Shown piece by piece: positions 1 through 11,261 of a stretch of DNA of 64,000 bases. Numbering within the stretch: the first letter of the stretch is position 1; each line of letters begins with the position of its first letter. Source of the DNA: Vibrio genomosp. F10 str. ZF-129 (GTDB lineage: Bacteria > Pseudomonadota > Gammaproteobacteria > Enterobacterales > Vibrionaceae). Location of the stretch: the NCBI RefSeq assembly GCF_000287055.2, contig NZ_AJYQ02000127.1, positions 1-64,000 of the forward strand, read 5' to 3'. The notes under the pieces are model-generated. The model made no database searches and was not told the DNA's origin. It saw only the letters and a list, made by a program, of their open reading frames with translations. Made by a program: the position numbers and the translations under genes.

Positions 1-46
1 GGCGGTTATGGACGCGATAAATACCGCCAGTGGGGGCAAAAAATGA
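1..46 (+). CDS. 3' end of an upstream gene, cut by the window edge
   Basis: Reading frame 2 gives a 14-residue tail (AVMDAINTASGGKK) ending in TGA at 44-46. The stop overlaps the ATG of the next gene in an ATGA junction, the usual sign of translational coupling. In scs-type operons the gene before scsD encodes a DsbA/ScsC-like thiol oxidoreductase, and this tail would fit such an end, but 14 residues do not identify a family. The fragment counts as real mainly because of the coupled junction. Confidence 0.55.
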   Translation, partial: AVMDAINTASGGKK

Positions 47-594
47 CAAAGAAAATAATGCAAAAGGGCGAAGTTAATAACCCAGTAAAAAAGCGCAGAA
101 CAATGGCCCATTGGATCAAGGAGTGTCTGTTCTATATCGTCTTCGTTAGCCTCATTTCCATCGGGGTCGATCTGTGGCGATCGCAAGATATGCCCAGTGC
201 CACAGTCACGCCCATACAGGCACTATCGATGGAAGGAAAATACATTGATGTGATGGAGATGAGTAAAGAGAAGCCCGTTGTCGTCTACTTTTGGGCCACT
301 TGGTGTTCGGCTTGTCAATTTGTTACTCCCACCATCAATCGAATTGGTGATTCTTATCATGTTGTGGGGGTTTCTGGCGCATCAGGAGAAGACCGAAAAT
401 TGGCAGGATTTTTGCGGACGCATGGCTACCAGTTTTCAAATATCAATGATAGCCGAAATACCATCTCAAGAGCGTGGGGAGTCACCGTCACTCCCACCAT
501 AGTGATCATCAATAACGAACAAGTGACGTCTATTACCACGGGCATAACAACCCCACCGGGGCTTTATGCGCGGCTATGGCTGTCTCACTTATAA
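43..594 (+). CDS. scsD: membrane-anchored thioredoxin-fold protein, ScsD/TlpA-like
   Basis: A 183-residue thiol-disulfide oxidoreductase. A basic N-terminus is followed by one membrane segment (about residues 27-45) and a TlpA/ScsD-type thioredoxin domain that would face the periplasm. The redox motif is WCSAC, within FWATWCSACQ (about residues 85-94), and the cis-proline loop is seen as VTPT. ScsD proteins act in copper and oxidative stress tolerance by keeping periplasmic partners reduced. The ATG at 43 is chosen because it overlaps the stop of the preceding gene (ATGA); a methionine at about residue 21 is an alternative start. The family is clear from the fold motifs; the substrate is unknown. 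Confidence 0.85.
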   Translation: MTKKIMQKGEVNNPVKKRRTMAHWIKECLFYIVFVSLISIGVDLWRSQDMPSATVTPIQALSMEGKYIDVMEMSKEKPVVVYFWATWCSACQFVTPTINRIGDSYHVVGVSGASGEDRKLAGFLRTHGYQFSNINDSRNTISRAWGVTVTPTIVIINNEQVTSITTGITTPPGLYARLWLSHL

Positions 595-701
595 GTTTCT
601 CTTCGATTCCCAAACAAATCCCTATTTGCTATGTCGTGATTTATTGCTAAATCATGACCGTTTTCTAGTAGACGAGAATCTGATTTGGCCTTACTATTCG
701 C

Positions 702-819
702 TTGTTTGGGGAGTAGTCGCCTTTAGTTTACTTATCGTCATCTCGTTAAGCGTTCGCTTTTCCGGTAAGTATAAGTGGATTCATTACTATTGAATCTGAC
801 TTCGACAAGACCAACACAA
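702..819 (+). promoter_or_regulatory. yybP-ykoY (Mn2+/pH) riboswitch aptamer upstream of alx
   Basis: The block GGGGAGTAG (708-716), a central TCGTCA (735-740) and a closing GACTTCGACAAGACC (798-812) are the conserved pieces of the yybP-ykoY aptamer. A P1 stem can form between TTGTTTGG (702-709) and CCAACACAA (811-819) with one bulged C. This class binds Mn2+ and typically precedes mntP or alx/TerC genes, as here. A 75-codon open frame runs through the element and is not treated as a gene. Recognised by eye, not by a covariance model. Confidence 0.75.
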
Positions 820-853
820 TCAAAGCGATATAGAGAACGTTCATGTGCTCTGT

Positions 854-969
854 ATCGTACATTTTGTTTGTGGAGGGCTTCGTTGCTGAGGTTACTGACT
901 TGAGTTTACTGATTTCAAGCTTACTGACCTAAAGTGATCGATGTACGATCCCTCCACCCTGGAGGAATT
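854..969 (+). promoter_or_regulatory. alx leader: competing hairpins around the Shine-Dalgarno
   Basis: The strong Shine-Dalgarno GGAGG (961-965) can be closed in a 5-bp hairpin by CCTCC (951-955). The same stretch, CCCTCCAC (950-957), is perfectly complementary to GTGGAGGG (870-877), a pairing that would free the Shine-Dalgarno. A further 9-bp pairing, ATCGTACAT (854-862) with ATGTACGAT (941-949), interlocks with the 8-bp one, so both cannot form as a nested fold. TTACTGA occurs three times between them (892, 906, 921). This looks like a translational expression platform for the riboswitch; the mechanism is inferred. Confidence 0.6.
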
Positions 970-1935
970 ATGTCCCTAGAAATTTACTTCGTTTTTGGTT
1001 TACTCACGCTTATCTTGGTTTTGCTCGACATTTGGCAGACCCGAGGCGGGAATATCTCGATCAAAAAAGCATCTATTTGGAGTGTCGTCTGGTTTGCTTT
1101 CGCTTTTGTGTTCGCGCTAACCCTTTTCTTTTTTTGGGATATCTACGCGCCAGACAGTGACTATTCAGCTAAAAAAGCCTCAATGTCTTTTATTACGGGG
1201 TATCTGCTAGAAAAGTCGTTGAGTGTCGATAATCTGTTCATCTTCGCCATCATATTTCATCAATATGCGGTTCCTGAACACTTAAGACCCAGAGCCTTAC
1301 TTTGGGGTGTGGTTGGCGCATTAGTCTTAAGAGCCATAATGATTAGCGTGGGCGCTCAGTTACTAGAGCAATATCATTGGCTACTGTATTTGTTCGCGTT
1401 GTTTCTAATATGGACAGGGATTAATTTAGCAAGAGATAACGGCCATGAAGAGCTCAATCCACTGCCAGAGAAAATAATACGTCGTTTGATTCCTGTCACT
1501 GATGAGTTCAACGGTAATGCACTGTTGGTGAAAATTAAAGGGGCATGGATGGCAACACCAATGCTGATTGTGATTGGTGTGATTGCGTTTATGGATGTGA
1601 TGTTTGCTCTGGATTCAATCCCCGCGATCTTTGCTGTAACGCGAGAGCCGTTTTTGGTGCTTGCAGCGAATGTCTTTGCCTTGATCGGGTTGCGTTCCTT
1701 GTATTTTGTGCTGCAAGGCATGATGGACAAATTTGTGTACTTAAAACCTGCATTGTCATTTGTGATGGTCTTTATTGGTATCAAAATGCTGCTGGTGGGC
1801 ACCGATTATGAAATTCCGACCTACATTTCATTGATTGCATTGCTGGTCACCATGAGTATTGCGGTTATTGCATCTGTCAGGCAGCAAGTTCAGAAAAAAC
1901 CACCTCAATGTGGCGTAGACAGCATCGCTGAATAA
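970..1935 (+). CDS. alx: TerC/Alx family integral membrane protein (manganese export/redox-pH response)
   Basis: A 321-residue TerC family membrane protein, the same length as E. coli Alx, with about nine hydrophobic segments. The two TerC signature blocks are present: LEKSLSVDNLFIF in the N-terminal half and MFALDSIPAIFAV in the C-terminal half, whose acidic residues in membrane helices are thought to handle Mn2+. The ATG at 970 is chosen because GGAGGA sits four bases upstream; the longer frame from 934 would run back through the leader. The yybP-ykoY element at 702-819 indicates control by manganese and/or alkaline pH, as for E. coli alx. GCTGAATAAGG is duplicated across its stop codon. 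Confidence 0.93.
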   Translation: MSLEIYFVFGLLTLILVLLDIWQTRGGNISIKKASIWSVVWFAFAFVFALTLFFFWDIYAPDSDYSAKKASMSFITGYLLEKSLSVDNLFIFAIIFHQYAVPEHLRPRALLWGVVGALVLRAIMISVGAQLLEQYHWLLYLFALFLIWTGINLARDNGHEELNPLPEKIIRRLIPVTDEFNGNALLVKIKGAWMATPMLIVIGVIAFMDVMFALDSIPAIFAVTREPFLVLAANVFALIGLRSLYFVLQGMMDKFVYLKPALSFVMVFIGIKMLLVGTDYEIPTYISLIALLVTMSIAVIASVRQQVQKKPPQCGVDSIAE

Positions 1936-2164
1936 GGCTGAATAAGGCATGTTCATGATCCCGAATTGACGATAACCAGGTACTCAAACCATTAAATCTT
2001 GGCCTGCGGCTATTGAACCTTTCATTAGCCGCTATTCAGTCGCTATTCGTTGGTCGTTCATTGCGTGCCAATAATAAACAGCTTGCGGGATGGATTCTGA
2101 AATGGGCATCCTTTAAAATGAGGCTAATGCTGGCGAACGTTGCCAAACCAAGGAATACAATCAG

Positions 2165-2758
2165 ATGAGCGATCTTACGCTACAACAAGAAAATGCACTC
2201 GCTACTTTTAAGAATAACCTGCACTTACCCAACAATGGATTCCATACGTTAATTATTGATTTGAGCAAAGAGTACCATTTGCCTTTTCAAAAGGTGCGAA
2301 CGGTTTTATTGAAAAGCCAACGATCTATTGAGAAAAAAATCCGTAACGAATTTGAGGCCGTCAGCCATCGTGAACTAACGAAAGAACATTGGCTTGAGTT
2401 AATCCACGCCGCCTTACATGACTTAGCCCAACACAATACATCGGTGATGGAACTGCTAGCAAAAGATACCCATTATCAAAGTGCAAAAGCCGCCATGTTG
2501 ATGCCCATCAGCACAGAAGATGAACGCGAAGTGATTCTAGAAAACCTATTCTATGCCTACGAAAAAATCGTGTTCAAACCGTTAGCCGCTATGCTTCATA
2601 CTAGCCCACTTTATTGGAAGTTAATGCGGGCTGAAGAGCTGTTGCAAATGACACTCACTCACCGAGAGCACTTTACGGATTACCCGCAGTATATGGAAGC
2701 GGCAGCGTGTTTATTCGAACTAGACAGCACCGTTCGCTCGATTGAGTTATCCCAATAA
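2165..2758 (+). CDS. uncharacterised 197-residue protein
   Basis: I do not recognise a domain. The protein is soluble, predicted largely helical and rich in Leu, Glu, His and Lys, with no signal peptide or membrane segment. Residues 30-60 (KEYHLPFQKVRTVLLKSQRS) look like a compact helical motif, and the C-terminal half is made of long amphipathic helices. It stands alone: alx ends 229 bases upstream and the Nudix gene starts 68 bases downstream on the same strand, so co-transcription with the Nudix gene is possible. Length and codon use resemble the neighbours, supporting a real gene. No function is proposed. Confidence 0.7.
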   Translation: MSDLTLQQENALATFKNNLHLPNNGFHTLIIDLSKEYHLPFQKVRTVLLKSQRSIEKKIRNEFEAVSHRELTKEHWLELIHAALHDLAQHNTSVMELLAKDTHYQSAKAAMLMPISTEDEREVILENLFYAYEKIVFKPLAAMLHTSPLYWKLMRAEELLQMTLTHREHFTDYPQYMEAAACLFELDSTVRSIELSQ

Positions 2759-2826
2759 TGAGCTAGGCCGCTATTAAGCTGGCCCAGTAAGCAGTATTCG
2801 CCCAAATTACCTTAGAGAAAAACAAT

Positions 2827-3345
2827 ATGAGACATCTTACGACTATGGTGCATCCGAGTGTCGAGCACCTTGATGATAAAATTATCTTTAAGCGCAATGC
2901 TGCCAGAGCTATCGTTGTTGATGGTGAAAACATCTTGCTCCTCTATACCGAGAGATACCACGATTACACGATTCCGGGTGGCGGATTAGACGATGGTGAG
3001 GATGTGATTGCGGGTATGGTCCGTGAATTAGAAGAAGAAACGGGTGCTCAAAACATCCATGCCATCAAACCATTTGGCCTAGTTGAAGAGTTTCGACCGT
3101 GGTACAAAGATAACGCCGATGTAATGCACATGATCTCTTACTGCTACACCTGCAAAATCGATAGGCAGTTGGGCGACACCAACTACGAAGATTATGAAAT
3201 TAAGAATGGCATGAAAGCGATGTGGGTCAATATTCACGATGCGATTGCCCATAATGAAAAGACCATCGCGGAAAGTGATAAAAAAGGCATGAGTATAGAG
3301 CGAGAAACCTTCTTGCTTCATTTAATTGCCAAAGAGATGATTTAG
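2827..3345 (+). CDS. NUDIX hydrolase
   Basis: A 172-residue Nudix protein. The Nudix box is intact: starting in GGGLDDGEDVIAGMVRE (about residues 56-72) it continues into ELEEETGA, matching Gx5Ex7REUxEExGU, the Mg2+/pyrophosphate-binding loop-helix. Such enzymes cleave nucleoside diphosphate-linked substrates (oxidised nucleotides, sugar-nucleotides, dinucleoside polyphosphates). The substrate cannot be read from the sequence. The N-terminus (VHPSVEHLDDKIIFKRNAAR) precedes a typical Nudix first strand. A strong terminator follows at 3391. Confidence 0.9.
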   Translation: MRHLTTMVHPSVEHLDDKIIFKRNAARAIVVDGENILLLYTERYHDYTIPGGGLDDGEDVIAGMVRELEEETGAQNIHAIKPFGLVEEFRPWYKDNADVMHMISYCYTCKIDRQLGDTNYEDYEIKNGMKAMWVNIHDAIAHNEKTIAESDKKGMSIERETFLLHLIAKEMI

Positions 3346-3390
3346 CCAAACACGAACACTGACATACAAATACCGACATCTAAAAACAAG

Positions 3391-3418
3391 AAATCCGAGC
3401 GTTATCGGCTCGGATTTT
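3391..3418 (+). terminator. intrinsic terminator after the Nudix gene
   Basis: A perfect 10-bp stem, AAATCCGAGC (3391-3400) with GCTCGGATTT (3408-3417), has a 7-base loop and a short T run. A-rich sequence on the left could serve as the U-tract for the convergent DUF496 gene, so the element may work in both directions. Confidence 0.85.
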
Positions 3419-3492
3419 AAAAACATTCACCACAAGGTGTTGAATCAATTAGCGTCAGCGACGGTTTAGTCAGAATCGGCTAATCAAGGCGT

Positions 3493-3810
3493 CTATTTTT
3501 TGCCTTGTGTCGATTGCTTATCTTCTTCAGTCAGTTCACGAATACGGCGGCTGATATCACGACGTGCTTTAGAGATTTCAGCACTCTTAATAATGTGGTC
3601 ATCCACGCGATCTTCATAGTCCGCTTTCATGTTTTTGATGATAGCAACGATTTCGTCGTGGCTCATGTCTGACTTAATGTAATCCATTAAGTTTTCTAGG
3701 AGATCGACACGCTTACGGTTATCGCGAACTTTCTTTTCGTTATCTAAAAGCTCACGTTTTAGTTTATTTTTACGACGAGCTTGGTTTACGATTTCAAATA
3801 CACTACTCAT
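3493..3810 (-). CDS. yeeX: DUF496 family protein (YeeX-like)
   Basis: A 105-residue protein of the DUF496/YeeX family. It shows the typical run [20 protein letters not shown], then [33 protein letters not shown] and [15 protein letters not shown]. It is highly charged and probably coiled-coil, with no signal peptide; the family has no established function. The ATG at 3810 is preferred over the longer frame (3846) because AAGGAACCT lies just before it and because E. coli YeeX begins near here. Convergent with the Nudix gene, and the only minus-strand gene in the first 10 kb. Confidence 0.88.
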   Translation of the reverse strand: MSSVFEIVNQARRKNKLKRELLDNEKKVRDNRKRVDLLENLMDYIKSDMSHDEIVAIIKNMKADYEDRVDDHIIKSAEISKARRDISRRIRELTEEDKQSTQGKK

Positions 3811-3996
3811 AGGTTCCTTTTCCCAATAATTAATGTTAACTACCAACGATTAAAGCACAAGAGCCCAAGACATAACAGTCTTTAGATCAATACCATTCAG
3901 ATCTTGCCGAATAATTAACCAACCACTGATGTACGCATTGTTTTCTTAGTTTGAATCACTATATTATGTCGTCCACAGAGAAGAGAACCGAACCCC

Positions 3997-4248
3997 ATGA
4001 ACCCTTCAGACATCATTGTACCTATAGAGCTTCAAGTTCAATCTATAGAAGAAGCCCATCGCATTGACGAACCTCAACTCGATGACAGTGTTGAAGGCTT
4101 GCAAGCGTTATCGTATAAACTTCGAGATGCTTACCGATCTGAACGAGAAAGGCTTGAAGTGACGGAAGTAGAATTAAACCGTTCTCGCATTTTTATGGTT
4201 GATAAAAATGGCAATATGAGAATCGTACCGCTAATGTCAGAACATTAG
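3997..4248 (+). CDS. small uncharacterised acidic protein (83 aa)
   Basis: An 83-residue cytoplasmic protein without a recognised domain. An acidic N-terminal half is followed by a helical stretch rich in Arg and Glu (LRDAYRSERERLEVTEVELN) that could form a short coiled coil, and a tail with two possible short strands (RIFMVDKNGNMRIVPLM). It lies 52 bases before yceH on the same strand and could share its transcript. The AGAGAACCGAA stretch before the ATG is a weak ribosome-binding site. Confidence 0.65.
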   Translation: MNPSDIIVPIELQVQSIEEAHRIDEPQLDDSVEGLQALSYKLRDAYRSERERLEVTEVELNRSRIFMVDKNGNMRIVPLMSEH

Positions 4249-4299
4249 TGGTGTAAATTAGAGTCCAGAATAAGCGAAACCGAGAAGGATGATGAATAT

Positions 4300-4971
4300 A
4301 TGACGATCGAATTAACGCCACTAGAAGCTAGAATTATCGGCTGCCTGATTGAGAAAGAAGTAACCACGCCTGATTATTATCCTCTCACGCTCAATAGTCT
4401 CACCACCGCCTGCAATCAAAAGAGTAATCGTGAGCCTGTTATGGCCATCACCGATGCGGAGGTTCAAGACACCCTGGAAGCGTTGATTGCAAAACGTTTA
4501 GTAAGTGATGAAAGTGCCTTCAATAGCCGTACAAAAAAGTACATTCATCGTTTCTGTAATACCGAATTTGGTGATTTGAAGTTTACCGAACAAGAACGAG
4601 GCATCGTGTGTTGTTTGCTTCTTCGTGGCGCACAAACACCTGGTGAGCTGAGAACCCGCACCAACCGATTGTGTCAGTTTTCAGATGTAAAAGAAGTGGA
4701 GTCGATTCTAGACGCCATGAGTCATCGTGATGCGGGAGCTTTGGTGGTGAAACTGCCAAGAGAACCGGGAAAGCGTGAATCACGTTACCAGCACCTATTT
4801 AGTGGCGAAGTTGATATAGAAGCTTTAGCCGCTGCGATTCCAACACCCGCTGCCGGTAATTCAAGAGTTGAACAGTTGGAAGCGGAAGTTTCTGAGTTGA
4901 AGCTTGAACTTAGCGATATGAAAAAAGACCTTGATGAAGTCAAAGCACTTCTAGAGAGCTTAACCAGTTAA
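4300..4971 (+). CDS. yceH: YceH family protein (DUF480)
   Basis: A 223-residue YceH/DUF480 protein. The conserved opening LTPLEARIIGCLIEKE and the following TTPDYYPLTLNSLTTACNQ are diagnostic. The family consists of two tandem winged-helix modules (here about residues 1-85 and 90-170, the second containing LRTRTNRLCQF) and is suspected to bind nucleic acid, but no role is established. The C-terminal 30 residues (VEQLEAEVSELKLELSDM) are a clear coiled coil. Its TAA overlaps the ATG of the GIY-YIG gene (TAATG), so the two are translationally coupled. Confidence 0.93.
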   Translation: MTIELTPLEARIIGCLIEKEVTTPDYYPLTLNSLTTACNQKSNREPVMAITDAEVQDTLEALIAKRLVSDESAFNSRTKKYIHRFCNTEFGDLKFTEQERGIVCCLLLRGAQTPGELRTRTNRLCQFSDVKEVESILDAMSHRDAGALVVKLPREPGKRESRYQHLFSGEVDIEALAAAIPTPAAGNSRVEQLEAEVSELKLELSDMKKDLDEVKALLESLTS

Positions 4972-5270
4972 TGACCGATTCTAAAGTGAGTGCTAACTGG
5001 TATGTATACTTAGTTAGGACTCCTAGTAACGCATTGTATTGTGGTATCACTACTGATGTTGATCGTCGCTTCCAGCAGCACTGCTCAGGTAAAGGGGCGA
5101 AAGCGCTCAAGGGGAAGTCACCTTTGAGCTTAGTTTGGAGTGATGTCGCAGGCATGAATCGCAGCGATGCTTCTAAAATAGAACATCGTTTAAAACGTAT
5201 CCCAAAAGCGCAAAAAGAGTCCTTGGTTACTGGCGATTTGTCATTGGATTTATTGTTGAAAACCCAATAA
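4971..5270 (+). CDS. GIY-YIG nuclease superfamily protein (UPF0213/YhbQ-like)
   Basis: A 99-residue stand-alone GIY-YIG domain. The two signature strands are WYVYLVRT and LYCGITTDV, followed by RRFQQHCSGKGAKAL with the conserved Arg and by a Glu in KIEHRLKRIPKAQKE. Small proteins of this type are linked to DNA damage processing, but the exact reaction of this subfamily is unsettled. It overlaps yceH by one base, so the pair is expressed together, an arrangement that links a DUF480 winged-helix protein with a nuclease fold. Confidence 0.9.
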   Translation: MTDSKVSANWYVYLVRTPSNALYCGITTDVDRRFQQHCSGKGAKALKGKSPLSLVWSDVAGMNRSDASKIEHRLKRIPKAQKESLVTGDLSLDLLLKTQ

Positions 5271-5344
5271 ATGCAAAAATTCGGTGCAAGTTGTGAACAT
5301 GTATTAACCTTATTTATGGGAACATAAAAAAGGTTGGTAAGGAA

Positions 5345-6490
5345 ATGAAACAACTAACAAAATTATCAGTGGCGATAGGCTTAGTCATATTGGCAACAAA
5401 TTCTTATGCTGCAACCTCTGTGGCTGATGCTCGAAGTAATGGTATGGGGAACACCGGTGTGAGCACCGCAGACTACCTTTTAGCGCCATTTCATAATCCA
5501 GCATTGGCTGCGGTATACCGAGATAATGATTCCTTTGGAATCCTACTTCCAGCGGTCGCGGGTAATGTTCGAGATACCGATAAGACCATAGATACCATCG
5601 ATGACTTGCAAGACACGATTACAAAATATGAAGCGAACTCTTCTGACACTTCGACAATTGATGAGCTCAATACACATCTGAATACATTGTCAGGAAATAA
5701 GCCGATTGTCGCCAGTGGTGGCGTCGGTGCGGCGGTTGCAATTCCTTTGAATGCTCTATCGATGAATATTTTTGTACGAGGTTATGCAGAAATACTGGCG
5801 CTTCCAGAGATAGCGCCAGAATCGGCGGGTATCCCTACTCGATATGAAACTTCAACGGTGGACATGGTCGCCTTTGGATACAGTGAGATTGGGGTGGCAT
5901 TAGCAAAACGCTTTTCGTTCAACGGGCAGGACTTTGCGCTGGGCATTACGCCCAAATTTCAAGATATGACGACGTATAAGCAAGTGATCAGTGTTGAAGA
6001 TTTTGATATCGGTGATTACGACCAAAGTGAAACATCGAAAAGTGCGTTCAATCTTGATCTCGGAGCCGTGTGGTTGTACAACCACTTTAGAGCGGCTATC
6101 GCTGTGAAAGATCTTATCTCTCAAGAGATTGATACCGTCGTTGCTGTTAATGGCTCTACTCAGTATAAATTAGATACCCAGGTAACCGTCTCTGGTGCGT
6201 ATGCAATGGAGTACTTCGTCGCGACAATGGACTGGGATTTAACTGATCAATCGCGATTTAGCGGTTACAACGACGATACGCAATTTCTTCGCTTTGGCGT
6301 GGAAGGAAATGCATTTGGGTGGGCGCAACTTCGAGCTGGCTACCAAGTCGATCTGGAAGACACGCTTGATGATTCTGTCACTGCAGGCATAGGAATAAGC
6401 CCAGGAGACTTAGTCAGTTTAGATTTTGCAGGGAATTATGCAGGTGACAACCAATATGGGCTATCAGCAAATCTAGCGTTTACGTTCTAG
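5345..6490 (+). CDS. TraF_2-type outer-membrane beta-barrel protein
   Basis: A 381-residue exported protein. The signal peptide is residues 1 to about 22 (cleavage after NSYA). The mature start, SVADARSNGMGNTGVST, followed by NPAL, is the hallmark of PF13729 (conjugal transfer protein TraF-like), a FadL/TonB-independent beta-barrel family. Alternating strands end in a terminal Phe (NLAFTF), as expected for outer-membrane insertion. A coiled region (DTIDDLQDTITKYEANSSD) may be an extracellular loop or plug. Despite the database name there is no conjugation gene nearby. A good Shine-Dalgarno (AAGGAA) precedes the ATG. The function is unknown; transport of a hydrophobic molecule is plausible. 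Confidence 0.85.
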   Translation: MKQLTKLSVAIGLVILATNSYAATSVADARSNGMGNTGVSTADYLLAPFHNPALAAVYRDNDSFGILLPAVAGNVRDTDKTIDTIDDLQDTITKYEANSSDTSTIDELNTHLNTLSGNKPIVASGGVGAAVAIPLNALSMNIFVRGYAEILALPEIAPESAGIPTRYETSTVDMVAFGYSEIGVALAKRFSFNGQDFALGITPKFQDMTTYKQVISVEDFDIGDYDQSETSKSAFNLDLGAVWLYNHFRAAIAVKDLISQEIDTVVAVNGSTQYKLDTQVTVSGAYAMEYFVATMDWDLTDQSRFSGYNDDTQFLRFGVEGNAFGWAQLRAGYQVDLEDTLDDSVTAGIGISPGDLVSLDFAGNYAGDNQYGLSANLAFTF

Positions 6491-6606
6491 TCGTCGCTTT
6501 TATTCGTGTATTAGTTTGCGCTTTTTTGCTCTTGTCTGCGCTGAATGGCTTTTGCTTTTGCTTTCGAGAACGAGACGGTAAAAACTAACTCGTTGGATGG
6601 CCGGTC

Positions 6607-6647
6607 TATAATGGCTTTAGCGCTCTTACCTTCCGGGGAAAGAGCGC
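6607..6647 (+). promoter_or_regulatory. luxPQ -10 element and 5'-terminal hairpin
   Basis: A perfect TATAAT (6607-6612) lies 61 bases before the luxP start; a good -35 is not seen. The predicted start point is followed at once by a perfect 8-bp stem, GCGCTCTT (6620-6627) with AAGAGCGC (6640-6647), leaving a 12-base loop. A stem at the very 5' end of the mRNA could protect the luxPQ transcript from 5'-dependent decay or be a regulatory target; this is inferred. Confidence 0.5.
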
Positions 6648-6651
6648 ATAG

Positions 6652-10376
<3,725 letters not shown>

Positions 10377-10407
10377 CATAGGCAACAGTGTGTTAGGAGC
10401 ATCCGGT

Positions 10408-11073
10408 TTATAAAGCGTTTGATAGTACGGCAAGTTCTAATATTTTGTTTTTAATGCTGTCGTTCATTTCGATGGGAGCGCTGAATCGTATCCCGATTTT
10501 ATGTCCCTCTTTTTGCTTTTGAATATTCGCAATAGTGTATTTAATATTTTTATCAAGCAACTCAGTGACTTCAGATTGCACCTCGATCACGCTGCTTAAT
10601 GTGAGCTCGTTTTCGCCAGCAAGAAACAGGGCACAGCCTGATACCGAAATATCCACTAAATGACCCTGATAGGTTTTGGTTTCCTCGGTGATAACCGCGG
10701 GTATGTCGAAAGAAAAGCGCTCATGGGTGCGAGTCGGTTTTGAAATAAAATGCTTAGGCTGACGTAAAAATATAGCATGCACAGGGCGAGATATTTTACT
10801 CAGTATCCGCGTTTTAAATGCGATCACATGGCCCAGTTTGGTATGGCAGATACCTCGAATAATGATCGAAGTATTGTCAATTTTCCTCATCAATAACGCT
10901 TCTTTAGCCTTTGTGGGCATATCGATCACGATATAGTGTTCACTCTTGTGCCCAATGATATGCGTCGCAAACGATAAGGTATCGTTAGGGCCAAACTCGA
11001 TAACTGCCGAAAGCTTTAGCCCGGGGATTAGTAAAGGGTACAGGTCAGTGATGGAGTTTGAACGAGGCTTCAT
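10408..11073 (-). CDS. plzE: PilZ domain c-di-GMP receptor (PlzE-like)
   Basis: A 221-residue protein with an N-terminal YcgR-type domain (about 15-105) and a C-terminal PilZ domain (about 112-215). Both c-di-GMP motifs are present: the RxxxR in RTHERF and the DxSxxG in DISVSGCALF. Such proteins bind c-di-GMP and alter flagellar motor output, biofilm or virulence functions. In V. cholerae the PilZ gene plzE lies beside luxQ, and the position here matches. It converges on luxQ with a 31-base gap. Binding of c-di-GMP is predicted from intact motifs, not shown. Confidence 0.88.
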   Translation of the reverse strand: MKPRSNSITDLYPLLIPGLKLSAVIEFGPNDTLSFATHIIGHKSEHYIVIDMPTKAKEALLMRKIDNTSIIIRGICHTKLGHVIAFKTRILSKISRPVHAIFLRQPKHFISKPTRTHERFSFDIPAVITEETKTYQGHLVDISVSGCALFLAGENELTLSSVIEVQSEVTELLDKNIKYTIANIQKQKEGHKIGIRFSAPIEMNDSIKNKILELAVLSNAL

Positions 11074-11261
11074 AAGTAAAAATAAACGAAAAGTGATAAT
11101 TTAAATTATACACATCGTATTTTGAGCTCGCTGTGAAATATCGCCCTAAGATTAAGAATCGAGAAGACGGTAACAGTTCGAGCCAGTGTTCGACCGGCTC
11201 GCTCAATGTTATAGAAGTATAAAGCTCATTAACTTAATACTTGAATGTTAAAAACCGAAAG

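Noticed and set aside
566..793. 75-codon frame after scsD with a hydrophobic stretch
   Set aside because: It overlaps the scsD end and runs through the riboswitch aptamer; no ribosome-binding site. The conserved RNA motifs explain the sequence better.
934..969. Extended alx start adding 12 residues
   Set aside because: It starts inside the anti-Shine-Dalgarno region, and the ATG at 970 has an ideal GGAGGA.
5345..6490. 'Conjugal transfer protein TraF' as sign of a conjugative element
   Set aside because: PF13729 proteins are chromosomal outer-membrane proteins in Vibrio; no relaxase, pilus or integrase gene is near.
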